A stretch of 11,738 nucleotides of DNA from CALZIK01 sp046756565 (GCA_046756565.1 JBHHWO010000135.1:1-11738); one strand, 5' to 3'. Shown: positions 1-6,893, counted from the stretch's first letter. Program-made: numbers and translations. Notes: a model not told the origin generated them from the sequence alone.

Positions 1-193
1 GAGGTTCTCTCGCTCTATGACGCAAGCGACATCGACATTCACCTGGAAGAGCGAAGGGACCAGGGGGATAGGGCGTCCGATAAGATAGGTTATGTAAACC
101 AACCAACGGAAACGCGACCTGTTTGGCGAAAGCTTAGGCCGGAGCCTCCCCCAGGCCGCAGGCGGCGTACTACAAGCGGTCGTTCTTGGTATC
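1..193. other. unassigned stretch downstream of parB
   Basis: No gene is assigned here. One plus-strand frame is open from the window edge to a stop at about 286-288, and the exactly codon-aligned minus-strand frame is also open from inside parB to the edge, so openness alone cannot decide between them. The plus-frame peptide is hydrophilic and becomes proline/arginine-rich, while the minus-frame peptide is hydrophobic; I recognise neither. A short GC-rich inverted repeat (GCCGC-AG-GCGGC, about 152-166) lies downstream of parB but has no T-run, so I do not call it a terminator. No tRNA, SRP RNA or tmRNA signature is visible. Confidence 0.4.
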
Positions 194-1069
194 CTACCCT
201 GAGCGGAGCTGCGCCAGGATGGTCTCCAAGGCTGAGATCAGGTCGTCCTTCTCCACCTCGGTCTGCCGAAATCGGAGGGAGAGGCTAAACTTCTTGTCGG
301 GGTCCTTGAAGCTGAAGACCGGTCGCTGCGACGCGGGACGACTCGGTCGCTTCGTGCCGCCCTTCTTGCCGCGGGCCTTCTCGCGCAGATCCCTTCGTGT
401 CAACTCCTGAGCCGCGATCCGCTCCAGCAGGCTGATCTGCTCGGTCTCGCTCTCACCGGCCTTCAAGACGCCCAGAAGCAGCGACTTCGAATGGACTCCG
501 AGTGCGTCGGCGGCTGCCCTCACACGCCCCGAGACCTTGAGAAGTTGAAGACTCTCGGTAACCGACGTGCGTGCCTGGCTGACGGCCTTGGCGATCTGCT
601 CCTGGGTGTAGCCGTGGATCTCTCCCAGCGCCCGGTAGCCTTCGGCCTCCTCGAACGGCGTCAGGTCCTTTCGCTGGAGATTCTCCACCAGGGCGATCTC
701 CAGCGCCTCGTCTTCCTCGACGTCCATCACGATCGCTGGGATGTCTTCATGGCCGAGGGCCTTGACCGCCTGATAGCGGCGCTCGCCCGAGATGATCCGG
801 AAGACGCGACGGGTGGCAGCCTCCTCGGTATCCGCGGTTCTGACCAGAATCGGCTCGAGCACGCCCTTGGCGCGAATCGACTCGATGAGCTCGGCCAGCT
901 TTCCCATCGTGCTTCTGGGCTGGTTGGGATCGGGCTCTATCTGGCTCATCGGGAGCATTCTCCCGATGGCTTCGTCGGCACTGCGCGTCGTCAACTCTTC
1001 GACGAAGTGCTGGTCGTGGCGCATCTTGACGCGCATGGGAAGGCCACGACGGGCGCTGGCTCTAGACAC
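194..1069 (-). CDS. parB: ParB/Spo0J-type partition protein
   Basis: This is the DNA-binding (and, in characterised relatives, CTP-binding) clamp protein of a ParAB partition system, 291 aa. The N-terminal domain has the SGERRYQA box (G95-ERR-98) and the ENLQRKDLTPFEEAEGY box (about 129-145). A central helix-turn-helix spans about 153-179, followed by a basic linker (about 229-250) and a short C-terminal dimerisation-type domain (about 250-290). The start is GTG, overlapping the last 8 bases of parA, which implies translational coupling. An internal Met12 is an alternative start. The N terminus is basic (SRASARR), as in many ParBs. The recognition helix (SQARTSVTESLQLL, 164-177) departs from the usual GKSR..V.N.LRLL pattern, so DNA specificity may differ from canonical parS. 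Whether this is the main chromosomal system or a secondary one cannot be told from the window. Confidence 0.93.
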   Translation of the reverse strand: MSRASARRGLPMRVKMRHDQHFVEELTTRSADEAIGRMLPMSQIEPDPNQPRSTMGKLAELIESIRAKGVLEPILVRTADTEEAATRRVFRIISGERRYQAVKALGHEDIPAIVMDVEEDEALEIALVENLQRKDLTPFEEAEGYRALGEIHGYTQEQIAKAVSQARTSVTESLQLLKVSGRVRAAADALGVHSKSLLLGVLKAGESETEQISLLERIAAQELTRRDLREKARGKKGGTKRPSRPASQRPVFSFKDPDKKFSLSLRFRQTEVEKDDLISALETILAQLRSG

Positions 1070-1820
1070 GACTCAGAATCTCCTCGGACAATTTGTAGTA
1101 CTCGTAGGCCCCGGTGGACCTCGGCGAGAACGTGAAGATCGATTCCCGGTAAGCGGGGCTCTCTTCCAGCCGGACGCTCTTCGAGATCACGGTCTCGAAG
1201 AGCTTCTCTCCGAAGACCTGTGCTACCTGTTCGTGAATGTCTCTCGAAAGGAGGGTCCGTTTGTCGTAGAGAGTCAGCACCGCGCCCAGAATCTGGAGCT
1301 CGGGGTTGGTGCGCATCTTGATCTTGTCGATGGTCTCGAGGAGATCGTCGGTACCTTCGAGCGCGAAGTACGAAGACTGAATGGGAATCAGCACGTGCGT
1401 GGCCGCCGCCAGCGCGTTCACCGTGATGATTCCGAGGGTGGGCGGCGTGTCGATCACGATGTAGTCGTACCGGTTCTGAACCAGCTCGATCTCGTCCTTG
1501 AGCCGATAGTAGCTGTCGATCTCGCCGAGTAGCTTCGCCTCGATCTTCGCGAGGTGAATCGAAGACGGGGCCACGTCCAGTTGCGGCAGCTTCTCCGCCT
1601 TCCGAGCCACGTCGGTGATACCGATGCCTGGCTCGGTCAAGGCCTCATACACCCCCGGCCCGGGAGCCTCCAGGTCGAGATAGGACATCGAGCTGTTTGC
1701 CTGGGGATCGAGGTCGATCAGCAGCGTCGACAAACCCTTCGAGGCCAGGGCGGCCGCCAAGTTGATGGCGGTGGTCGTCTTCCCCACCCCGCCTTTCTGG
1801 TTCGTGATCGCGATGATCAT
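1062..1820 (-). CDS. parA: ParA/Soj-type partition ATPase
   Basis: This is a MinD/ParA-superfamily ATPase that, with ParB, segregates a chromosome or plasmid origin; 252 aa, the usual size for a chromosomal-type Soj without an N-terminal HTH. The deviant Walker A motif KGGVGKTT lies at residues 9-16, the Walker A' segment LIDLDPQ (D36, D38) follows, and Walker B is the IVIDTPP segment (D124). The ATG start is set by family length, since only a couple of residues precede the first beta strand. No strong Shine-Dalgarno is visible, only a weak GAG. A sigma-70-like promoter (1843-1872) and two palindromes (1897-1914, 1961-1976) lie upstream. The gene overlaps parB by 8 bases, so the two form an operon with its own promoter, probably separate from the upstream DUF151 gene. 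Confidence 0.95.
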   Translation of the reverse strand: MIIAITNQKGGVGKTTTAINLAAALASKGLSTLLIDLDPQANSSMSYLDLEAPGPGVYEALTEPGIGITDVARKAEKLPQLDVAPSSIHLAKIEAKLLGEIDSYYRLKDEIELVQNRYDYIVIDTPPTLGIITVNALAAATHVLIPIQSSYFALEGTDDLLETIDKIKMRTNPELQILGAVLTLYDKRTLLSRDIHEQVAQVFGEKLFETVISKSVRLEESPAYRESIFTFSPRSTGAYEYYKLSEEILSRV

Positions 1821-1831
1821 GCAGTGCTCAT
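1817..1831 (-). other. possible 4-codon upstream mini-ORF before parA
   Basis: On the minus strand ATG AGC ACT GCA TGA encodes MSTA and stops. Its TGA overlaps the parA ATG in an ATGA arrangement. If translated, it could couple re-initiation at parA, which lacks a good ribosome binding site. A five-codon frame of this kind occurs often by chance, so this is only noted. Confidence 0.15.
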
Positions 1832-1842
1832 GGAACGCGTGA

Positions 1843-1872
1843 AGTGTATGTGACCGAACCGGGACCTTTCAA
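1843..1872 (-). promoter_or_regulatory. candidate sigma-70-type promoter of parAB
   Basis: On the minus strand, TTGAAA (1872-1867, 5 of 6 to the -35 consensus) and TACACT (1848-1843, 4 of 6 to the -10 consensus, keeping A2 and T6) are separated by 18 bases. The predicted start, near 1836, would leave only about 16 bases before the parA ATG. Two upstream palindromes would then be centred near -70 and -132. The assignment rests on consensus match by eye. Confidence 0.5.
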
Positions 1873-1896
1873 GCGATAGATGAAGCGATTCGACGA

Positions 1897-1914
1897 ATGT
1901 CGGCCGGCCGACAT
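1897..1914. promoter_or_regulatory. perfect 18-bp palindrome, site 1 upstream of parA
   Basis: ATGTCGGCCGGCCGACAT is a perfect palindrome. Its 16-bp core is TGTCGGC-CG-GCCGACA, sharing both half-sites with site 2 at 1961-1976. It lies in the intergenic gap between the DUF151 gene and parA, upstream of the candidate parA promoter. It is a candidate ParB-binding (parS-like) site or transcription operator. It keeps the TGT...ACA ends and central CG of canonical parS but only 8 of 16 bases overall. Confidence 0.55.
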
Positions 1915-1960
1915 CGCGGCCGAAAGAACCAAAAGCGAGCCGCGGATCGAGAGGGCCCAA

Positions 1961-1976
1961 TGTCGGCGCGCCGACA
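1961..1976. promoter_or_regulatory. perfect 16-bp palindrome, site 2 upstream of parA
   Basis: TGTCGGCGCGCCGACA is a perfect palindrome with the same 7-base half-sites as site 1 and a GC instead of CG centre. The two centres are 63 bp apart, about six helical turns, so a protein bound to both would sit on the same face. It begins 6 bases past the DUF151 stop codon, so an RNA hairpin ending that message is an alternative. However, no run of T follows on the minus strand. Confidence 0.5.
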
Positions 1977-1982
1977 ATCGGT

Positions 1983-2486
1983 CTACATCTCGTACTTGCC
2001 GAAGTCTTCAGGGTCGGCTTCTTCGAGCCACTTCTTGAGACGCTCGTCGTCTCCGAGCTTGTCGGTCAACCCGCTGCTCTCGGCCTTCTCGAAGACCTGC
2101 TGGTGAACGAATAGCGGCGCTTCGGCTCGCAGGGCCAGCGCGATCGCGTCACTCGGTCGCGAGTCGATGATCTCTTCGTTGCCGCCGCGCTGGACGTGGA
2201 TCTCGGCGAAGAAGGTGCTGTCGATGAGATCGCTGACGATGATGCGGCTCACGGTAGCGTGACTCCCCTCCACCAGGTTCAGCAGAAGATCGTGTGTCAT
2301 CGGGCGCGGCGTCGTCACGCCCTCGAGACGGAGGGCGATCGCCTGCGCCTCGAAGAGACCGATCCAGATCGGCAACAAGCGATCGCTCGCGATGTCGCGC
2401 AGGACGACGATCGGTAGGTTGGAGGTCGGGTCGAGGAGCAGCCCTTTGATCTCGACGCTCACCGTGTCGATCGGGGGCTCCGTCAT
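1983..2486 (-). CDS. bifunctional nuclease (BFN/DUF151) domain protein
   Basis: This 167-aa protein is of the DUF151 'bifunctional nuclease' family (Thermotoga TM0160-like; plant BFN proteins have DNase and RNase activity). The cellular role in bacteria is unsettled. The family hallmarks are the LLPIWIG..EAQAIA segment (about 38-51) and DSRPSDAIALALR (108-120). The charged tail ending DFGKYEM resembles the tail of bacterial homologues. The reading frame stays open far upstream, but that part is antisense-phase shadow of miaB, so I start at the ATG where similarity begins. No Shine-Dalgarno precedes this ATG. Instead, a good -35/-10 pair places the transcript start at or next to the ATG, suggesting a leaderless message. 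It lies 77 bases downstream of miaB, a neighbour pairing seen in other phyla. Confidence 0.88.
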   Translation of the reverse strand: MTEPPIDTVSVEIKGLLLDPTSNLPIVVLRDIASDRLLPIWIGLFEAQAIALRLEGVTTPRPMTHDLLLNLVEGSHATVSRIIVSDLIDSTFFAEIHVQRGGNEEIIDSRPSDAIALALRAEAPLFVHQQVFEKAESSGLTDKLGDDERLKKWLEEADPEDFGKYEM

Positions 2487-2493
2487 GCGAGCT

Positions 2494-2522
2494 ATTGTGT
2501 GCCTCGCGAGGGGCACGGTCAA
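2494..2522 (-). promoter_or_regulatory. candidate promoter of the DUF151 gene, leaderless geometry
   Basis: On the minus strand, TTGACC (2522-2517, 5 of 6 to the -35 consensus) and CACAAT (2499-2494, 4 of 6 to the -10 consensus, with A2 and T6) are spaced exactly 17 bases apart. Seven bases separate the -10 from the ATG at 2486, so the expected transcription start falls on or next to the start codon. A 10-bp palindrome, CCTCGCGAGG (2502-2511), sits inside the spacer and could be an operator. Confidence 0.55.
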
Positions 2523-2563
2523 GGGCAACCCGGAAGACCGATTGGAGGACTGCCGGTGCGGCC

Positions 2564-3949
2564 TCAGACCACGACCCGAAGGGGCTTGGAACGCCCGGCC
2601 AGGCGACGGCCGATCAGGCTGTGCGACAGCGCTTCTTCGACCTTGACTCGCGCCATTCCCCCGGTGTCGACCGCCTCGAGGCCGTCCAGCGGAAAGTGCA
2701 CTAGACGGTGACAGGGAGTCCTTCCGGTCTGCGTGCCCGGTCGCTTGTCCCAGCCCGTGACCAGCACCTCGACCTCCCTGCCGACGAGCGCCTCGTTCAG
2801 GCGCCGCTGAATCGGCTCCTGCGCCGCGAAGATCTGCTGGAGCCTCGCATCGGCGACCTTCTGGGCTACCGGCGGCCCGAGCCGCGGCGCGGCGGTCCCG
2901 GGCCGTGGTGAGTACTTGAACGCGAAGAGGCTCGCGAACTCGACATCGGTCACCAGACGGATCGTCCTCCGGAAATCCTCGTTCGTTTCGCCCGGGAAGC
3001 CGACGATCAAGTCGGTCGACAGCGCGATGTCCGGGCGGGCCGCCCGAAGCTCGCCGACCAGCTCGTAGTAGCTCTCGATCGTGTACCCGCGACCCATTCG
3101 CTGCAGGACCTCGTTCGAGCCCGATTGCACGGGGAGATGCAGATACGGGCTGATGTTCGGATGCCGAGCGAACTGCTCGACCATTCGCGGTGTGAAGTCC
3201 CTCGGATACGAGGTCACGAACCGGAGGCGCTCGACACCCGGCACTCTGGCCACGGCATCGAGAAGATCGGCGAAGTCCGCCTCTCCCCCATCGGGCTCCC
3301 GCCAGTGGTTCACCGTCTGGCCCAGAAGCTCGATCTCGCGAAACCCGTAGTCGACGAGGTGGCGGACCTCGGCGAGAATCTCTCGCAGCATCCGGCTGCG
3401 CTCGGGTCCCCTCGTCATCGGCACGATGCAGAACGTGCAGTTCTTGTTGCAGCCCTCGACGATGGTCACCATCCCCTTGTAGGAGCCGTCGCGAGAGATC
3501 GTGTCGAAGTCGTGAGCGAGCTCGTCCGGGAAACCGGTGGCCACCACGCGGCGGCCTGCGCGCCTCTCGGCCAGCACCTCCGAGATGTCTCCGACCCGGG
3601 CCGGGCCGAGGACGAAATCGAGGTCGGGCACCCTCTTGAGCGCCCTCTCCCCCGCTTCTTGAGCCACGCACCCGCACAGGCCGATGACTACCTCCGGTCT
3701 TGACTCCTTGAGCTGGCGATAGACGCCGAGCCGCGAATAGACCTTCTGCTCGGCCTTCTCTCGCACGCTGCAGGAGTTCAACAAGATGACGTCGGCCTCG
3801 GAGGCCTCCCGCGTCGGGAGCATGCCTTCCTCCATGAGGCGCCCCGAAAGCCGCTGGCTGTCCAGCTCGTTCATCTGGCAGCCCCAGGTCTCCACGAAGA
3901 ACCGCCTCGGACGCGTGCTACGCGCCCCGTTCTCACTGCGCACGCTCAT
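2564..3949 (-). CDS. miaB: tRNA-2-methylthio-N6-dimethylallyladenosine synthase MiaB
   Basis: This radical-SAM methylthiotransferase converts i6A37 to ms2i6A37 in tRNAs reading UNN codons. At 461 aa it is full length. The N-terminal UPF0004 domain binds an auxiliary [4Fe-4S] cluster through C24 (TWGCQMN), C60 (NSCSVREKA) and C94 (GLCGC). The radical-SAM cluster is EGCNKNCTFCIVP (C167, C171, C174). The segment KYSPRPGTAA and a C-terminal TRAM domain (about 380-455) follow. EGCNKNCTFCIVPMTRG favours MiaB over MtaB or RimO, whose motifs differ. Its ATG overlaps the TGA of the upstream lipoprotein gene by 4 bases (ATGA), so the two are translationally coupled at the end of the long regulatory operon. 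Confidence 0.95.
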   Translation of the reverse strand: MSVRSENGARSTRPRRFFVETWGCQMNELDSQRLSGRLMEEGMLPTREASEADVILLNSCSVREKAEQKVYSRLGVYRQLKESRPEVVIGLCGCVAQEAGERALKRVPDLDFVLGPARVGDISEVLAERRAGRRVVATGFPDELAHDFDTISRDGSYKGMVTIVEGCNKNCTFCIVPMTRGPERSRMLREILAEVRHLVDYGFREIELLGQTVNHWREPDGGEADFADLLDAVARVPGVERLRFVTSYPRDFTPRMVEQFARHPNISPYLHLPVQSGSNEVLQRMGRGYTIESYYELVGELRAARPDIALSTDLIVGFPGETNEDFRRTIRLVTDVEFASLFAFKYSPRPGTAAPRLGPPVAQKVADARLQQIFAAQEPIQRRLNEALVGREVEVLVTGWDKRPGTQTGRTPCHRLVHFPLDGLEAVDTGGMARVKVEEALSHSLIGRRLAGRSKPLRVVV

Positions 3950-4884
3950 GGCCGGCTTCCGTCGGGATCCGGCGCGAGCTGGGGCTCGCCGGGTTCGTAC
4001 TCCCCGGGTCGAATCACTCCCTCACCCTCGGGGCTGTCTTCGAGGTCCGGCTCCAGATCGAGACCCTCGCGAAGCCATCCCGGCAACGCCGCCGCGCGGC
4101 GCCCCTCTTCCAGGATGGTCTGGACTTCCATGCGGTGCCGCTCCGCCGCGGCTCGGGCCTCTTCCAGCCGGTCCAGCGCGCGGTCCCAGGACGGCTTGAT
4201 CCGCGAGTCCCGATAGTAGGGATCTTCCTCGGCGTAGAACCTCTGCCTCAGCTCCGCGATCCGATTCTGCAGGTGATCGATCTCGTCGACGGCCGCGGCC
4301 CACTCAGTGCGGGCACGGCGCACCCGGTTGCGCCAGTAGGTCTCCGGATCCTCGGACTCCTCGGTCTCGATCGCCGGCGGCCCCTCGGCCTCCGGACCGG
4401 CGGTCGTGGCGCTGCCCGCCGGCTCGGGTCCTATTTCGGTAAGCTGACCCTGGGCATAGTCCTTCAGGTTCTCGTTGGTGATGACCGCGATCTGCTTTCC
4501 GGACGTCTTGCGCCGCTCGCGCTCGGCAGCCGCGGCTTCGACCAGGGTGCGTCGGCGCTGGCTCTCGCCCGACACGTCCTCGATCACCACGGTCAGGGCG
4601 GATGTGTCCCGGACTGGCCGGCTGGGGGCCGCTTCCGCCGGGGCGGCAATCGGCTCGCGCGGGTCCAGGGCCGCCGATTCGGTCGGCGGCGCCGTCTCGG
4701 GCTCGGCCAAAGACTGGGTCTCGGGAGCCGGCGTCGGCGACATCGTCTGGGGCGGCAGCCGCTGGGTCTTGGGCGTGGATCCACAGCCCGCGCCTATCGG
4801 GAGCAGGGCCAGAAGCACGGCCAGCAGCCCGGCCGGCAGTGCTAGGCCTCGGAAGACGGAATCGATAGGGGGTTTTTGAGGCAT
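3946..4884 (-). CDS. predicted lipoprotein with coiled coil, unknown function
   Basis: I do not recognise a named family for this 312-aa protein. Residues 12-34 form a signal peptide: Arg12, a hydrophobic core (14-30) and a lipobox-like GAGC with C34. Gly at -3 is atypical, so lipidation is likely but not certain. A proline/alanine/glutamate-rich linker (about 36-92) follows, then a block with SALTVVIEDVSGESQRRRTL and ITNENLKDYAQGQLTE (about 95-150), another low-complexity linker, and a helical segment (about 180-265) beginning ETYWRNRVRRART. This helical segment has coiled-coil character and includes DPYYRDSRIKPSWDRAL. LPGWLRE (267-273) and an acidic, proline-rich tail close the protein. The start is supported by AAGGAAG 7 bases upstream (4892-4898) and lies 43 bases inside the end of ptsI. 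The ordered blocks look conserved rather than random, and I have a weak impression of similar acidobacterial proteins beside miaB. Confidence 0.8.
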   Translation of the reverse strand: MPQKPPIDSVFRGLALPAGLLAVLLALLPIGAGCGSTPKTQRLPPQTMSPTPAPETQSLAEPETAPPTESAALDPREPIAAPAEAAPSRPVRDTSALTVVIEDVSGESQRRRTLVEAAAAERERRKTSGKQIAVITNENLKDYAQGQLTEIGPEPAGSATTAGPEAEGPPAIETEESEDPETYWRNRVRRARTEWAAAVDEIDHLQNRIAELRQRFYAEEDPYYRDSRIKPSWDRALDRLEEARAAAERHRMEVQTILEEGRRAAALPGWLREGLDLEPDLEDSPEGEGVIRPGEYEPGEPQLAPDPDGSRP

Positions 4885-6600
4885 CTCACGACTTCCTTGG
4901 CAGACGAGAGCTCGAGCGCCTGCTCGACCGGTGAGCGAACGTCAGCCAGGGAAACGGCACGGATGGCTTCTTTGACCTCTGGAATCGTCGTCGGACTGAG
5001 AGAAAGACTGCGAAGCCCCAAGGCGACGAGAAGCGTCGCGGCGCTGGGATCGGCTGCCATTTCGCCGCACACGGACACGTCGATCCCGGCCGTCTCTCCC
5101 ACTTCGGCGACCGATCGTATCATGCGCAATACGGCCGGATGGTAGGGCTGGTAGAGGTAGGAAACGTGCTCGTTGTTCCGGTCGACGGCCATCGAGTACT
5201 GGATCAGGTCATTGGTGCCGATCGAAAAGAAGCTCACCTCCGAGGCCAGTTCGGGAGCGATCCAGACTGCCGCCGGAACCTCGATCATGACCCCGAGCTC
5301 GAAGTCGGTCGAGTGCTCGAGACCACGCGCCGAGAGCTCCGCGGCCTCGCTCGTCACCATTTGCTTGAAGGCGTGAACCTCGTCCAGAGTCGTCACCAGC
5401 GGCAGCATGACCCGTAGCGGGCCGCGAGCGGCCGCTCGCAGGAGAGCTCGGATCTGGTTTCCGAAGATCTCGGGCATCCGCCAGGGTCAGGCGGATGCCG
5501 CGCATACCCAGAACGGGATTCTCCTCGTCGGTATGCATCATTTCCCGGGCCAGCTTGCGCCCGCCCAGATCGAACGTGCGCACCACCACGGAGTGCGGCG
5601 CCATGGTCTCGAGCATCTTGGTGTAGATCTCGAGATGCTGGTCCTCGGTCGGCAGATCCGGGCTGTGCTCGATGTAGATGAACTCGCTCCGGTAGAGGCC
5701 GACGCCGGCGGCGCCGAAATCGAAGGCCTCCTCGATCTCTTCGGGTAGATCGATATTGGCCAGGAGCTTCACCTCGACGCCGTCGACGGTGCACGCCGGG
5801 AGGCTCCGTCCACGCACGCCGCGATCCCACCGCGCCCGGCGGCGGGTTTCGGCGGCCCGGTAGTCCTCGCGCGAGGCCTCCGTGGGATGGAGGATCACCC
5901 GCCCTCGGTTGCCGTCGACGATCAGCGGATCGTCGTCTGTGACCTGCTCGGTCAGCCCCGCCAGACCGGCGACCATCGGAATGTGCAGAGAGCGCGCGAT
6001 GATCGTCGTGTGAGACGTGCGACTGCCGGTCTCGATCGCGAAACCGGCGACCCGGTGTCGGCCCAGGCGGACTGCCTCCGAAGGCGTCAGATCGTGAGCG
6101 ACCACGATGAATGTGCCCTCGATGTCCGCCAGGTCGTGGTGGGAGAGGCCGCCCAGCGCTCGCTGCAGGTGCCGCGCGACATCGATGAGATCTTCCCCCC
6201 GGGACCGGAGGTGCTCGACCTCGAGCTCGCGGAAGCGCTCCACCAGCTCGGTCGCGGTCTCGTGCACCGCCCATTCCGCGTTGACCAGCTCGGCGCGGAT
6301 GTGTTCCTCGATACGGCCGAGAAAGCCCGGGTCCGACAGCAGCAGGGCGTGCGCCTCGAAGATGCCCCCTAGCTCCGCGGCGATCTCCTGGGTGGCGCGT
6401 TGGCGAGCGGTCTCGAGATCCCGGTGGGCGAGCGCCACCGCCTCGGCCAATCGTTCGAGCTCGCCCTCGACCTCGCGCTCGGCAAGCGGTAGCCTGTATA
6501 TTTCGAGCTCCTGGGAGGCGATGCAGACCGCCGTCCCCATCGCCGCCCCGGGCGAGACGGCCAGCCCTTCGACGATCTCCTGCGGAAGGCCGGTGGCCAT
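4842..6600 (-). CDS. ptsI: PTS enzyme I (phosphoenolpyruvate-protein phosphotransferase), frameshifted
   Basis: Enzyme I takes phosphate from PEP and passes it to HPr. Joined across the shift the product is about 585 aa, normal for the family. The first frame (6600 down to about 5478) has the phosphohistidine motif TGSRTSHTTIIARS (H197), GLYRSEF (R304), RTFDLGG (R341) and NPVLGMRGIRL (361-371). The second frame (from about 5477 down to 4842) continues with PEIFGNQIRALLRA, the GTNDLIQY substrate site and CGEM with the proton-donor Cys (about residue 511). Removing a single base near 5472-5478 restores an uninterrupted family alignment with no residue lost. Without correction, the first frame runs out of family similarity and ends at 5209. 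No ribosome binding site precedes the internal ATG at 5477, so a natural split gene is unlikely. Sequencing error or a recent real mutation are both possible. The start ATG shares one base with the HPr stop. Confidence 0.9.
4892..4898 (-). promoter_or_regulatory. ribosome binding site fixing the lipoprotein start
   Basis: AAGGAAG on the minus strand sits 7 bases before the ATG at 4884, inside the ptsI coding region. It supports the 312-aa start, which is also the one that gives a complete signal peptide. Confidence 0.65.
5473..5499. repeat. perfect 10-bp inverted repeat at the ptsI frameshift
   Basis: GGCATCCGCC (5473-5482) and GGCGGATGCC (5490-5499) are exact reverse complements separated by 7 bases. 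On the coding strand the downstream arm covers exactly the codons where the reading frame of enzyme I breaks. Such a hairpin can mislead sequencing and assembly, and can also template quasipalindrome-correction mutations. Confidence 0.85.
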
Positions 6601-6893
6601 CAGGAGTCCTCGCCGAACCGGTCTCGAATCAGCTTCTCGATGGCCGCCAGCGCCTCGTTCTCGTCCGGTCCCTCGCAGGTGATCTTGAGGATGACGCCCT
6701 GCGCCGCGGCCAGGAGGAGGATGCCGAGAATGCTCTTGCCGTCGACGGACTGGCCGTTGCTGGAGACCGTGATCCGGCTCTCGAAGCTTCCGGCCAAGTG
6801 GACGAACTTGGCCGCCGCCCGGGCGTGAAGGCCGAGACGGTTGACAACCTCGAGCTCTCGCTCAATCACCGGCCGGGTCCCCGGTGGAGCCAT
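6600..6893 (-). CDS. ptsH: phosphocarrier protein HPr
   Basis: HPr receives phosphate from enzyme I on a histidine and can be phosphorylated on a serine by HPr kinase (hprK lies four genes upstream). I start at the ATG at 6893 (97 aa) because AAGGGG lies 6 bases upstream. A GTG at 6908 would give 102 aa, and a GTG at 6869 would place the histidine exactly at position 15 as in classical HPr. Counting from 6893, the phosphohistidine is H23 in NRLGLHARAAAKFV, and the HPrK target serine is S54 in GKSILGILLLAA, matching Ser46 of Bacillus HPr. Both regulatory residues are intact. The gene overlaps the upstream EIIA gene by 32 bases, and its TGA shares a base with the ptsI ATG. Confidence 0.93.
   Translation of the reverse strand: MAPPGTRPVIERELEVVNRLGLHARAAAKFVHLAGSFESRITVSSNGQSVDGKSILGILLLAAAQGVILKITCEGPDENEALAAIEKLIRDRFGEDS

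Noticed and set aside
1961..1976. Rho-independent terminator for the DUF151 gene
   Set aside because: The palindrome would form a GC-rich hairpin with almost no loop and is not followed by a T-run on the minus strand; an identical-type site sits 63 bases away, which favours protein-binding sites.
2487..3677. Long upstream extension of the DUF151 frame, giving a 564-residue frame
   Set aside because: The upstream part is Arg/Gly/Pro-rich, lies out of phase over the clearly real miaB gene, and shows no family similarity. Only the last 167 codons are a gene.
4842..5477. The C-terminal part of enzyme I as a separate natural gene starting at the ATG at 5477
   Set aside because: There is no ribosome binding site before this ATG, and the two parts join without loss of any family column once one base is removed, so one gene with a frameshift is the simpler reading.
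5393..6274. Minus-strand 293-codon frame overlapping ptsI
   Set aside because: Its composition (Arg/Gly/Pro/Ala-rich) is that of a shifted frame. The conserved enzyme I motifs lie in the two other stretches that together make ptsI.
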